This document shows positions 1-6,388 of a DNA stretch of 15,326 nucleotides, piece after piece. The stretch lies in contig JBKBMT010000060.1 of NCBI GenBank assembly GCA_046295655.1, positions 1 through 15,326 of the forward strand. The letters are read 5' to 3'. The notes beneath the pieces were generated by a model that was given only the letters and a program-made list of their open reading frames with translations, did no database searches and was not told where the DNA came from. The translations under genes were made by a program, and so were the position numbers. Numbering within the stretch: the stretch's first letter is position 1; the number at the start of each line of letters is the position of its first letter. This stretch comes from JBKBMT01 sp046295655. Lineage in GTDB: Bacteria > Pseudomonadota > Alphaproteobacteria > Rhodobacterales > Rhodobacteraceae.

Positions 1-48
1 GAGCTTGTAGGCACGGATCCGGTCGAGGATCGTCGGCTCACTCGTCAT
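1..48 (-). CDS. Start of a gene running off the left edge; possibly indole-3-glycerol-phosphate synthase (N-terminus only)
   Basis: Only the first 16 codons are present, reading MTSEPTILDRIRAYKL. The ATG is preceded by a good Shine-Dalgarno sequence, GGAGGTGCC, ending directly before the start, so the start is convincing. The ILD-x-I-x-AYKL pattern resembles the N-terminus of alphaproteobacterial TrpC, which makes indole-3-glycerol phosphate in tryptophan synthesis and usually begins with an ILdrIkaYKlEEv-like helix. Sixteen residues are too few to prove this, and fdhA is not a usual trpC neighbour. The gene lies 121 nt downstream of fdhA on the same strand, separated from it by a strong hairpin, so it may be a separate transcription unit. 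Confidence 0.4.
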   Translation of the reverse strand, partial: MTSEPTILDRIRAYKL

Positions 49-73
49 GGCACCTCCATTGCGCCGCCGGCGA

Positions 74-108
74 CGCGGGGTTTCCGCCACCGCCGCGCGG
101 AACCCGCG
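74..108 (-). other. Strong imperfect hairpin between fdhA and the next gene
   Basis: Arms at 74-87 and 97-108 pair over about 12 bp (CGC, GGG, TT, CCGC against GCGG, AA, CCC, GCG) with two single-base bulges on the left arm and a 9-nt loop at 88-96. No T-run follows on either strand, so it is not a classical intrinsic terminator. It sits 61 nt past the fdhA stop and 26 nt before the next start, so it could stabilise the 3' end of the fdh message, weaken read-through, or be chance pairing in GC-rich DNA. Confidence 0.35.
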
Positions 109-169
109 ACGGCGCTGCATCGCCCGCCGGTCTAGCGCGGGAGGGCGGCGTTGGAAAGCCTGCGCCCCG

Positions 170-2959
170 CTACTCGGCCGCCTGCCGTCCGGCCGGTTCG
201 ACACGGACGGCGCAGAACTTGAATTCCGGGATCTTGCCGTAGGGGTCGAGCGCCGGATTGGTCAGCACGTTCGCCGCCGCCTCGACATAGGCGAAGGGAA
301 CAAAGACCATGTCCCGGGCAACGGCCGGATCGGCCCGCGCCATCAGTTCGATCGCGCCGCGGCGCGTGGTCAGGCGCACCCGGTCGCCGGGCGACAGGCC
401 CATGTCGGACAGGGTCCCGGGATGGAGCGAGCAGTTGGCCTCGGGTTCCAGCGCGTCGAGCACCTCGGAACGGCGGGTCATGCTGCCGGTATGCCAGTGC
501 TCGAGCTGCCGCCCGGTGGTCAGCACCATCGGATAGTCGGCGTCGGGCAGCTCGGCCGGCGGCACCAGACCGGCGGGCGCCAGCCGCGCCCGGCCGCCGG
601 CGCGCGGGAATCCGTCATGGAACACGATGGCCTGGCCGGGATCGTCGGGACCAAGCGAGGGGTAGGTGACGCAGCCTTCGGCCTCGAGCCGGTCCCAGGT
701 GATGTTGTCCAGCGCGCGCATCCCCGCCGCCATCTCGGCGAAGATGTCGCGCGGGTGCTCGTAGTGCCAGCCAAGGCCCAGCCGCTTGCCCAGATCGCGG
801 GTGATCTGCCAGTCGGGGCGGGCCTGGCCGGGCGGCGGCACCGCGGGCCGTCCCATCTGCACCTGCCGGTTGGTGTTGGTGACGGTTCCGGCCTTCTCGT
901 AGAAGGCCGCAGCGGGCAGGATCACGTCGGCAAACATCGCGGTCTCGGTCAGGAAGATGTCCTGCACCACGAAGTGCTCGAGCTTCGCCAGCGCCTTGCG
1001 CACATGGGTCACGTCCGGGTCCGACATGGCCGGATTCTCGCCCAGCACATACATGCCGCGGATCCGGCCGGCATGGATCGCGTCCATCATCTCGGTGACG
1101 GTCAGGCCCTTCTCGGCCGACCAGTCGTCCGCGTTCCAGCGCGCCGCGAACTCGGCCCGCACCGCGTCGTCGGTGACGCTGCGGTAATCGGGCAGGAACA
1201 TCGGGATCAGCCCCGCATCCGACGCGCCCTGCACGTTGTTCTGCCCCCGCAGCGGGTGCAGCCCGGTGCCGGGCCGGCCGACATGGCCGCAGAGCAGCGC
1301 GAGCGCGATCAGGCAGCGGGAATTGTCGGTGCCGTGGACATGCTGGCTGACGCCCATGCCCCAGAAGATCATCCCCGCCCTGGCCCGGGCAAAGGCCCGC
1401 GCCACGCTGCGCAGGGTCTCGGCGTCGATGCCGCAGAGATCGGCCATCCGTTCCGGCGGATAGGCGGCAAGGTTCGCGCGGAATGCATCGAAGTTCTCGG
1501 TCATCGCCGCGACATACTGGCGGTCGTGAAGCCCCTCCTCGACAATCACATGCATGATCGCGTTCAGCATCGCGACATCGGCACCCGGGCGGAACTGCAG
1601 CATGTGGGTGGCATGGCGCCTCAAGGCCTGGCCCCGCGGATCCATCACGATCAGCGTGCCGCCGCGCTTCACGAACTGCTTGAAGTATGTGGCTGCAACA
1701 GGATGGTTTTCCACTGGATTCGCGCCGATCACGATGGCGCAGTCGGCGTGTTCGATCTCGTTGAAGGTCGCGGTGACTGCCGCCGACCCGACATTTTCCA
1801 GCAGCGCCGCGACCGAGGACGCATGGCACAGCCGGGTGCAGTGATCGACGTTGTTGTGTCCGAAGCCCTGGCGGATCAGGCGCTGGAACAGATAGGCCTC
1901 CTCGTTGCTGCACTTGGCGCTGCCAAGGCCCGCGACGGCCTGTCCGCCGTGCGAGTCGCGCAGGTTCGCCAGCCCGCGTGCCGCGACGTCCAGCGCCTCG
2001 TCCCAGGTCGCCTCGCGGAAATGGGTCAGCGGGTCGGCGGGATCCACGTCCATCGCCTTCGGGACACCTGCACGGCGGACCAGGGGCACGGTCAGCCGGT
2101 GCGGATGGTGGATGTAGTCGAAGCCGAACCGACCCTTGACGCACAGCCGCCCCTCGTTGGCGGGGCCGTTCACGCCCTCGACATAGACCACCTTGCCGTC
2201 CCGGGCACGGATCGAGACCTGACAGCCGACGCCGCAGAACGGGCAGATCGTGGTCGTCGCCGTGTCGTGCGCCGCCCGGTCGCCGCGCTGGCGGGCGTCG
2301 AGCAGGGTCGCGGGCATCAGCGCCCCGGTCGGGCAGGCCTGGACGCATTCGCCGCAGGCTACGCAGGTGCTTGCCCCCATCGGATCGGCGAAGTCGAACA
2401 CCGGCCAGCTGTCGTGGCCGCGGCCCGCCATCCCGATCACGTCGTTGACCTGCACCTCGCGGCAGGCGCGGACGCAGAGCCCGCACTGGATGCAGGCGTC
2501 GAGGTTCACCCGCATCGCCACATGGCTGTCGTCGAGCAGCGGCACCCGGCCCGGTTCGAGGCGCGGCAGGCGGCTTTTCCCGATGCCGGCCCGCGCCGCG
2601 GTCGCCAGCAGGTGGGAAGAGCGGTCGTGCGCATCCGCCGCGTCCGGCTGGTCGGCCATCAGCATCTCGACCACCATGCGCCGGGCAGCCTCGGCCCGCG
2701 CGGTTGCGGTGCGGACCACCATGCCGGGTGCCGGGGTGCGGATGCACGAGGCCGCCAGCACCCGCTCGCCTTCGATCTCGACCATGCAGGCGCGGCAGTT
2801 GCCGTCCGGCCGATAGCCGGGTTCGGGCCGGTGACACAGATGCGGAATGGTCAGGCCGCGGCCGTGGGCGACCTCCCAGATCGTCTGGCCGGGCAGGGCG
2901 CTGACCTCCTGTCCGTCGAGGGTGAAGACGATCGGTTCGGGGCGTGTTCCGTCAGGCAT
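170..2959 (-). CDS. fdhA: NAD-dependent formate dehydrogenase, alpha (catalytic) subunit
   Basis: Catalytic subunit (929 aa) of a cytoplasmic formate dehydrogenase oxidising formate to CO2; electrons pass through Fe-S clusters to the NAD-binding beta subunit. Domains in order: NuoG-like [2Fe-2S] domain with Cys42, 55, 58 and 72; two [4Fe-4S] clusters with Cys156, 159, 162, 166 and Cys199, 202, 205, 209; the molybdopterin-type [4Fe-4S] site with Cys239, 242, 246 and 273; then the large bis-MGD domain. The active-site motif is DHCTRLCHASS, with Cys378 (not selenocysteine) as the Mo/W ligand and His379 beside it; PLRGQNNVQGASDAG is the conserved FDH cofactor loop. The start at MPDGTRPEP was chosen because the alignable ferredoxin domain begins soon after; an upstream in-frame ATG at 3073 would add a low-complexity Arg-rich leader. 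The gene could equally be called fdsA or fdh1A. Metal choice (Mo or W) cannot be read from sequence. No Tat signal is present. Confidence 0.96.
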   Translation of the reverse strand: MPDGTRPEPIVFTLDGQEVSALPGQTIWEVAHGRGLTIPHLCHRPEPGYRPDGNCRACMVEIEGERVLAASCIRTPAPGMVVRTATARAEAARRMVVEMLMADQPDAADAHDRSSHLLATAARAGIGKSRLPRLEPGRVPLLDDSHVAMRVNLDACIQCGLCVRACREVQVNDVIGMAGRGHDSWPVFDFADPMGASTCVACGECVQACPTGALMPATLLDARQRGDRAAHDTATTTICPFCGVGCQVSIRARDGKVVYVEGVNGPANEGRLCVKGRFGFDYIHHPHRLTVPLVRRAGVPKAMDVDPADPLTHFREATWDEALDVAARGLANLRDSHGGQAVAGLGSAKCSNEEAYLFQRLIRQGFGHNNVDHCTRLCHASSVAALLENVGSAAVTATFNEIEHADCAIVIGANPVENHPVAATYFKQFVKRGGTLIVMDPRGQALRRHATHMLQFRPGADVAMLNAIMHVIVEEGLHDRQYVAAMTENFDAFRANLAAYPPERMADLCGIDAETLRSVARAFARARAGMIFWGMGVSQHVHGTDNSRCLIALALLCGHVGRPGTGLHPLRGQNNVQGASDAGLIPMFLPDYRSVTDDAVRAEFAARWNADDWSAEKGLTVTEMMDAIHAGRIRGMYVLGENPAMSDPDVTHVRKALAKLEHFVVQDIFLTETAMFADVILPAAAFYEKAGTVTNTNRQVQMGRPAVPPPGQARPDWQITRDLGKRLGLGWHYEHPRDIFAEMAAGMRALDNITWDRLEAEGCVTYPSLGPDDPGQAIVFHDGFPRAGGRARLAPAGLVPPAELPDADYPMVLTTGRQLEHWHTGSMTRRSEVLDALEPEANCSLHPGTLSDMGLSPGDRVRLTTRRGAIELMARADPAVARDMVFVPFAYVEAAANVLTNPALDPYGKIPEFKFCAVRVEPAGRQAAE

Positions 2960-3101
2960 GGCGATCCCCGGTCCTCTTTGCCGGTGCGACGGGCAGTGAC
3001 AGCACGGGCCGCGCCGGACCCGGGCGCATGGCGTGCGCGGTTCGTGTCGGCGCAAGGGTTCGTGTCGGCGCAAGGGCGGTCTGGTACCAGGGACGGGGCA
3101 T
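2952..3101 (-). CDS. Possible 49-aa small ORF bridging fdhB and fdhA
   Basis: The fdhB stop and this ATG share one base (TGATG). The frame runs 49 codons and its TGA ends 8 nt inside fdhA, overlapping the fdhA start. The last codons of fdhB form a strong Shine-Dalgarno sequence (GGAGGAGGTG) just before the ATG, although those bases also encode the FdhB C-terminal Glu-Glu-Val. The peptide is basic and rich in Pro, Ala, Arg and Thr, with LAPTRT encoded twice in a row by the 18-bp tandem repeat. I recognise no family. It could be a real small protein, or a leader whose translation carries ribosomes from fdhB to fdhA, or an accident of GC-rich spacer DNA. Confidence 0.3.
   Translation of the reverse strand: MPRPWYQTALAPTRTLAPTRTAHAMRPGPARPVLSLPVAPAKRTGDRHA
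3041..3076. repeat. Perfect 18-bp tandem duplication in the fdhB-fdhA spacer
   Basis: The unit TTCGTGTCGGCGCAAGGG occurs twice head to tail, at 3041-3058 and 3059-3076, without mismatch. The unit is a multiple of three, so it preserves the reading frame of the 49-codon ORF on the minus strand. A perfect two-copy repeat suggests a recent slippage duplication. Confidence 0.9.
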
Positions 3102-4777
3102 CACACCTCCTCCGGGAAATGGCGGATCGTCAGCCGGATCGGATTCGGCGCCGCCTGCCCGAGCCCGCAGATCGAGGCATCGGCCATGACCTGTGCGATC
3201 TCCTCGAGCAGGGCGGTGTCCCAGCGTTCGGCCTGCATCAGCTTCACCGCCTTCTCGCAGCCGACCCGGCAGGGTGTGCACTGGCCGCAGCTTTCGGTCT
3301 CGAAGAACCGCATCATGTTCAGCGCCGCCGCCCGCGCGCTGTCGCGGTCCGACAGCACAACCACCGCCGCCGAGCCGATGAAGCTGCCGTGCGGCTGAAG
3401 CATGTCGAAATCCAGCGGCAGGTCGTCCAGCGTTGCAGGCAGCAGGCCCGAGGACGGGCCGCCGGGCTGATAGGCCTTGAAACGGTGCCCTTCGGCCATG
3501 CCGCCGGCCGCATCGATCAGGTCGCGGATCGTGGACCCGGCCGGCAGCAGATACATGCCCGGCCGCGCCACCCGGCCCGAGACGGAATAGGACCGCAGGC
3601 CGGGGCGGCCGTTCTTAACGATCCCGGACAGGATCTCGGGCCCCTCGCGCACCACCCGCGCGACCCAGTGCAATGTCTCGACGTTGTGCACGAGCGTCGG
3701 GCGCCCCCAGAGCCCGGATTCGGCGACATAGGGCGGGCGATGCCGGGGCAGGCCGCGCTTGCCCTCGATCGATTCGAGCATCGCCGATTCCTCGCCGCAG
3801 ATATAGGCGCCGGCGCCGCGGCGCAGCGCGATGTAGCCCGGCGCGACGATGCCCGCGGTCTCGAGCGCGGCGATCTCGCGGCGCAGGATTTCCAGCACCG
3901 CAGGATATTCGTCGCGCATGTAGATGAAACACCGCTCGGCCTCCACCGCCCAGGCCGCGATCAGCATGCCTTCGAGCATCAGATGCGGGGTGCGTTCCAG
4001 ATACCACCGGTCCTTGAAGGTGCCCGGTTCGCCCTCGTCGCCGTTGACGGCAAGATAGCGCGGGCCGGGATGGGCGCGCACGAAGCCCCACTTGCGCCCC
4101 GAGGGGAAACCCGCGCCGCCCAGACCGCGAAGCCCCGAGGCGGCAACCTGCGCCTGCACCGCCTCCCAGTCGCCATTCTTACGCAACGCGAGCGTCGCCT
4201 CGTAACCACCTGATCCGATGTAATCTTCGAGTGTCTCGTACTCGGGGATGCGCGGGTGCGTCTCGCCCGCCGCCGCGGCTGCCAGGACTGTTTCGGGCGT
4301 GGCGCGGTCGATGTGATTGTGCCCGACCTCGGCCACCGGGGCGGTATCGCAGCGGCCCATGCACGGGGCGCGGACCACCCGTATCGCCGCCGCGTCGGCG
4401 CCGGCCAGAATCGCGGTGCGCAGCGCCTCGGCCCCGGCCAGTTCGCAGGACAGCGAATCGCAGACCCGGATGGTCAGCGGGGGCGGCGGAGCCTCATTCT
4501 CGCGCCGCGGGTCGAAATGGGCATAGAAGGTCGCGACCTCCCAGACCTCGGCCTGCGACAGCCGCATCAGATGGGCCAGCGCGCGCAGGTGCGCCGCCGG
4601 CAGGTATCCCAGCGTATCCTGGATCGCGTGCAGGTATTCGATCAGCAGGTCGCGCCGCAGCGGACCATCGCCGACCAGCCGCCGGACCTCGGCCAGTGCC
4701 GCCTCGTCGAGCGGCCGGCCCCTGGGCCGGACCCGCCCCCGCCGGGGCTTCACCGATCCGTCGCCGTCATGTGCCAT
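3101..4777 (-). CDS. fdhB: NAD-dependent formate dehydrogenase, beta subunit (fused NuoE-NuoF type diaphorase)
   Basis: Takes electrons from FdhA and reduces NAD+. One 558-aa protein combines two complex I-like modules. The NuoE-like part (about 25-165) carries the thioredoxin-fold [2Fe-2S] ligands Cys106, 111, 139 and 143 (CDSLSC, then CMGRC). The NuoF-like part (about 185-558) has the FMN loop GLGGAGFPSGRKWGF (218-232), the NAD/FMN loop NGDEGEPGTFKDR (245-257), GAYICGEESA (323-332) and the C-terminal [4Fe-4S] ligands in ESCGQCTPCRVG (Cys497, 500, 503) plus Cys537. The fusion matches the beta subunit of Methylobacterium extorquens FDH1 (about 570 aa) rather than Rhodobacter capsulatus FdsG plus FdsB, which are separate proteins. 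The N-terminus is basic and Arg-rich, as in FDH1 beta. It lies upstream of fdhA in the same direction, 141 nt away, so co-transcription is likely. Confidence 0.95.
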   Translation of the reverse strand: MAHDGDGSVKPRRGRVRPRGRPLDEAALAEVRRLVGDGPLRRDLLIEYLHAIQDTLGYLPAAHLRALAHLMRLSQAEVWEVATFYAHFDPRRENEAPPPPLTIRVCDSLSCELAGAEALRTAILAGADAAAIRVVRAPCMGRCDTAPVAEVGHNHIDRATPETVLAAAAAGETHPRIPEYETLEDYIGSGGYEATLALRKNGDWEAVQAQVAASGLRGLGGAGFPSGRKWGFVRAHPGPRYLAVNGDEGEPGTFKDRWYLERTPHLMLEGMLIAAWAVEAERCFIYMRDEYPAVLEILRREIAALETAGIVAPGYIALRRGAGAYICGEESAMLESIEGKRGLPRHRPPYVAESGLWGRPTLVHNVETLHWVARVVREGPEILSGIVKNGRPGLRSYSVSGRVARPGMYLLPAGSTIRDLIDAAGGMAEGHRFKAYQPGGPSSGLLPATLDDLPLDFDMLQPHGSFIGSAAVVVLSDRDSARAAALNMMRFFETESCGQCTPCRVGCEKAVKLMQAERWDTALLEEIAQVMADASICGLGQAAPNPIRLTIRHFPEEV

Positions 4778-4813
4778 GCCTCATCCCCGTCGTCCGGCCC
4801 GCCCCTGTCCTGC

Positions 4814-4833
4814 GCCGCGCTCCGCCGCGCGGC
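4814..4833 (-). other. Hairpin in the ydhR-fdhB spacer
   Basis: A perfect 7-bp inverted repeat, GCCGCGC at 4814-4820 and GCGCGGC at 4827-4833, with a 6-nt loop. It lies in the 98-nt spacer upstream of the fdhB start. No T-run follows in the direction of transcription, so it is not an intrinsic terminator. It could be a processing or attenuating structure in the leader, or chance in GC-rich DNA. Confidence 0.25.
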
Positions 4834-4875
4834 ATGGCCGCAACCGACATCGACCGCGACGATTGCGGCAAAAGG

Positions 4876-5184
4876 TCAGAGAACGGGTGCCTTGTCGATC
4901 CGCGACAAGGGTTCGTTCACGTCCATCACCAGGCCCCGGATCTCCGCGTAGCCGAAACCCTCGAGCCGACGCGTGTGCATTGCCAGATAGGCCTCGGCCT
5001 CGGTGCGGCTGGCAAAGCCGTAGATTCCCCCGGCACGGCCCGATGCCCGATCCTCGGTCCAGTACTTGAACAGGAAGCCCGGTTCCTGCGCAATGGACTG
5101 CGCGAGGCCCTCGAGCGCCGCCGCCATCTCGTCGCCCCAGGGGCCGGGATGGGGAAAATCGACCTGCACCAGCGTGATTGCCAT
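4876..5184 (-). CDS. ydhR: YdhR family protein (putative monooxygenase-like, ferredoxin-fold dimer)
   Basis: A 102-aa protein matching Escherichia coli YdhR along its whole length: N-terminal LVQVDFPHPGPWGDEMA, central QEPGFLFKYWTED and AGGIYGF, then EAEAYLAMHTRRLEGFG and C-terminal DVNEPLS. YdhR has an alpha/beta-barrel dimer fold related to small antibiotic-biosynthesis-type monooxygenases, but its substrate is unknown. The start at 5184 is preceded by GGGGAG/GGGA-rich sequence and matches the family start; the open frame continues upstream only as low-complexity codons. It is transcribed in the same direction as fdhB, 98 nt upstream of it, and diverges from the TDT transporter. Co-transcription with fdhBA is plausible but not shown. 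Confidence 0.9.
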   Translation of the reverse strand: MAITLVQVDFPHPGPWGDEMAAALEGLAQSIAQEPGFLFKYWTEDRASGRAGGIYGFASRTEAEAYLAMHTRRLEGFGYAEIRGLVMDVNEPLSRIDKAPVL

Positions 5185-5333
5185 GTCCCGTCTCCCCTTT
5201 TCATCGCTTGCGGCGCAGGATGCCGGAAAGCGGCGCGAGGGGCAACCGCAGCCGGGCCGATGTGTCGCGTCCCGGTGGGCTTGGCGGGCATGGCGATCGG
5301 CTGATATGCCGCGGGGCGAGACAGGGGGTTCCG
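5185..5333. promoter_or_regulatory. Divergent intergenic region between ydhR and the TDT transporter
   Basis: These 149 bases separate two divergent starts, so promoters for both directions should lie here. On the plus strand I see only a weak candidate, TTGGCG (5281-5286) with TGATAT (5302-5307) and a short 15-bp spacer. I found no convincing dyad operator. The region is assigned by position, not by a clear motif. Confidence 0.35.
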
Positions 5334-6308
5334 ATGCGCCGCACACCGCCGCCGATCATCCCGCGCCAGATGCCGCCCGGAGGGGTCTGGCGCCGCACGC
5401 CTCCGGCGATCTTTCCGCCGATCATGGGGCTTCTCGGGCTTGGGCTCGCCTGGCGCCCGGCGCTTGCGGCAGCCGGAATTCCGGGCGGCGCGGCAGAGGC
5501 CTGGCTGGGCGCGGCATCGCTGCTGTGGGCTTTCGCGGCGATCGCCTATCTCGGCAAGGTCGTGCAGCGGCCGGCCGTGGTGGTGGAGGATCTGCGCCTG
5601 CTCCCGGGGCGGGCGGGGCTGGCCGCGGCGGTGCTGGGCGGGCTTCTGGTTGCCGCGGCGCTGGTTGCCTATGCACCGGGCGCGGCGCGGTGGATGGCCT
5701 TCGGCGGGCTGGCCCTGCACGCGCTTCTCGCCGTCACCGTGGCGCGGATCATCCTTGGCGGGCCGCCCGAAGGAAGGGTGGTGACGCCGGTCTTTCATCT
5801 GACCTTCGTCGGCTTCATCCTGGGCGCGCTGGCGCTTGCGCCGCTCGGGCACACGGGCGCGGCGTCGGCGATCCTGTGGGCGACCATGGCGGTGGCCGCC
5901 GCGGTCTGGGCGGTCAGCCTGCGCGATCTGGCAGCCCGCATTCCGCCCGCGCCGCTGCGCCCCCTGCTGGCGATCCATCTTGCGCCGGCAAGCCTGTTCG
6001 CCACGGTGGCCGCGCTTATGGGGCACCACGATCTTGCCCTTGCCTTCGCGGCCCTGGCCGGTGCGATCCTGCTGGTGCTGCTGGCCGTCGCGCGCTGGCT
6101 GACCGTTGCCGGTTTCTCGGCGCTCTGGGGGGCCTTCACCTTTCCGCTTGCCGCCTGTGCCGGGGCATTCCTGGCGGTCGGCTGGGCGGTTGCGGGGATC
6201 ATGCTGACCGTCGCGGCCAGCGCCGTGACGCTCTGGGTCGCACTGCGGGTGCTGCGCGACTGGGCGCGCGGCAGCCTGGCCGAACGGACCAACGCCGCGA
6301 CCGCCTGA
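5334..6308 (+). CDS. TehA/TDT family transporter (tellurite-resistance / C4-dicarboxylate / SLAC1-type channel)
   Basis: A very hydrophobic 324-aa inner-membrane protein with about ten predicted helices, the expected architecture of the TDT (TehA, Mae1, SLAC1) family. The WRRTPPAIFPPIMGLLGLGLAWR-like opening (in two pieces: WRRTPPAIFPP, then IMGLLGLGLAWR) is typical of alphaproteobacterial members usually annotated as tellurium resistance proteins. Substrate cannot be read from sequence: family members carry anions, dicarboxylates or sulfite. The start at 5334 follows a GGGGG Shine-Dalgarno-like run 5 nt away; an in-frame ATG at 5370 is an alternative and would remove a partly duplicated N-terminus. 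The gene is 80 nt upstream of guaB in the same direction. Confidence 0.82.
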   Translation: MRRTPPPIIPRQMPPGGVWRRTPPAIFPPIMGLLGLGLAWRPALAAAGIPGGAAEAWLGAASLLWAFAAIAYLGKVVQRPAVVVEDLRLLPGRAGLAAAVLGGLLVAAALVAYAPGAARWMAFGGLALHALLAVTVARIILGGPPEGRVVTPVFHLTFVGFILGALALAPLGHTGAASAILWATMAVAAAVWAVSLRDLAARIPPAPLRPLLAIHLAPASLFATVAALMGHHDLALAFAALAGAILLVLLAVARWLTVAGFSALWGAFTFPLAACAGAFLAVGWAVAGIMLTVAASAVTLWVALRVLRDWARGSLAERTNAATA

Positions 6309-6388
6309 CCGCCCTTGCCTTCGGCCGCGGCCCGTGAAATGGGGAAGCGCCAACGGACATTCTCCAACCCCACCGCCCGGAGGTTCCC

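Noticed and set aside
2960..3073. Extension of fdhA to the upstream ATG at 3073
   Set aside because: The added residues are Arg-rich low complexity encoded by the tandem repeat; the conserved ferredoxin domain begins just after the ATG at 2959.
47..4213. A 1388-codon open frame on the plus strand, antisense to fdhA and fdhB
   Set aside because: It exactly mirrors two well-supported genes in high-GC DNA, where the antisense frame lacks stops because of third-position bias. Its translation is His/Arg/Gly-rich with no domain.
6323..6332. GGCCGCGGCC palindrome upstream of guaB as an operator
   Set aside because: A 10-bp all-GC palindrome is expected often in such DNA, and it does not resemble a known purine regulator site.
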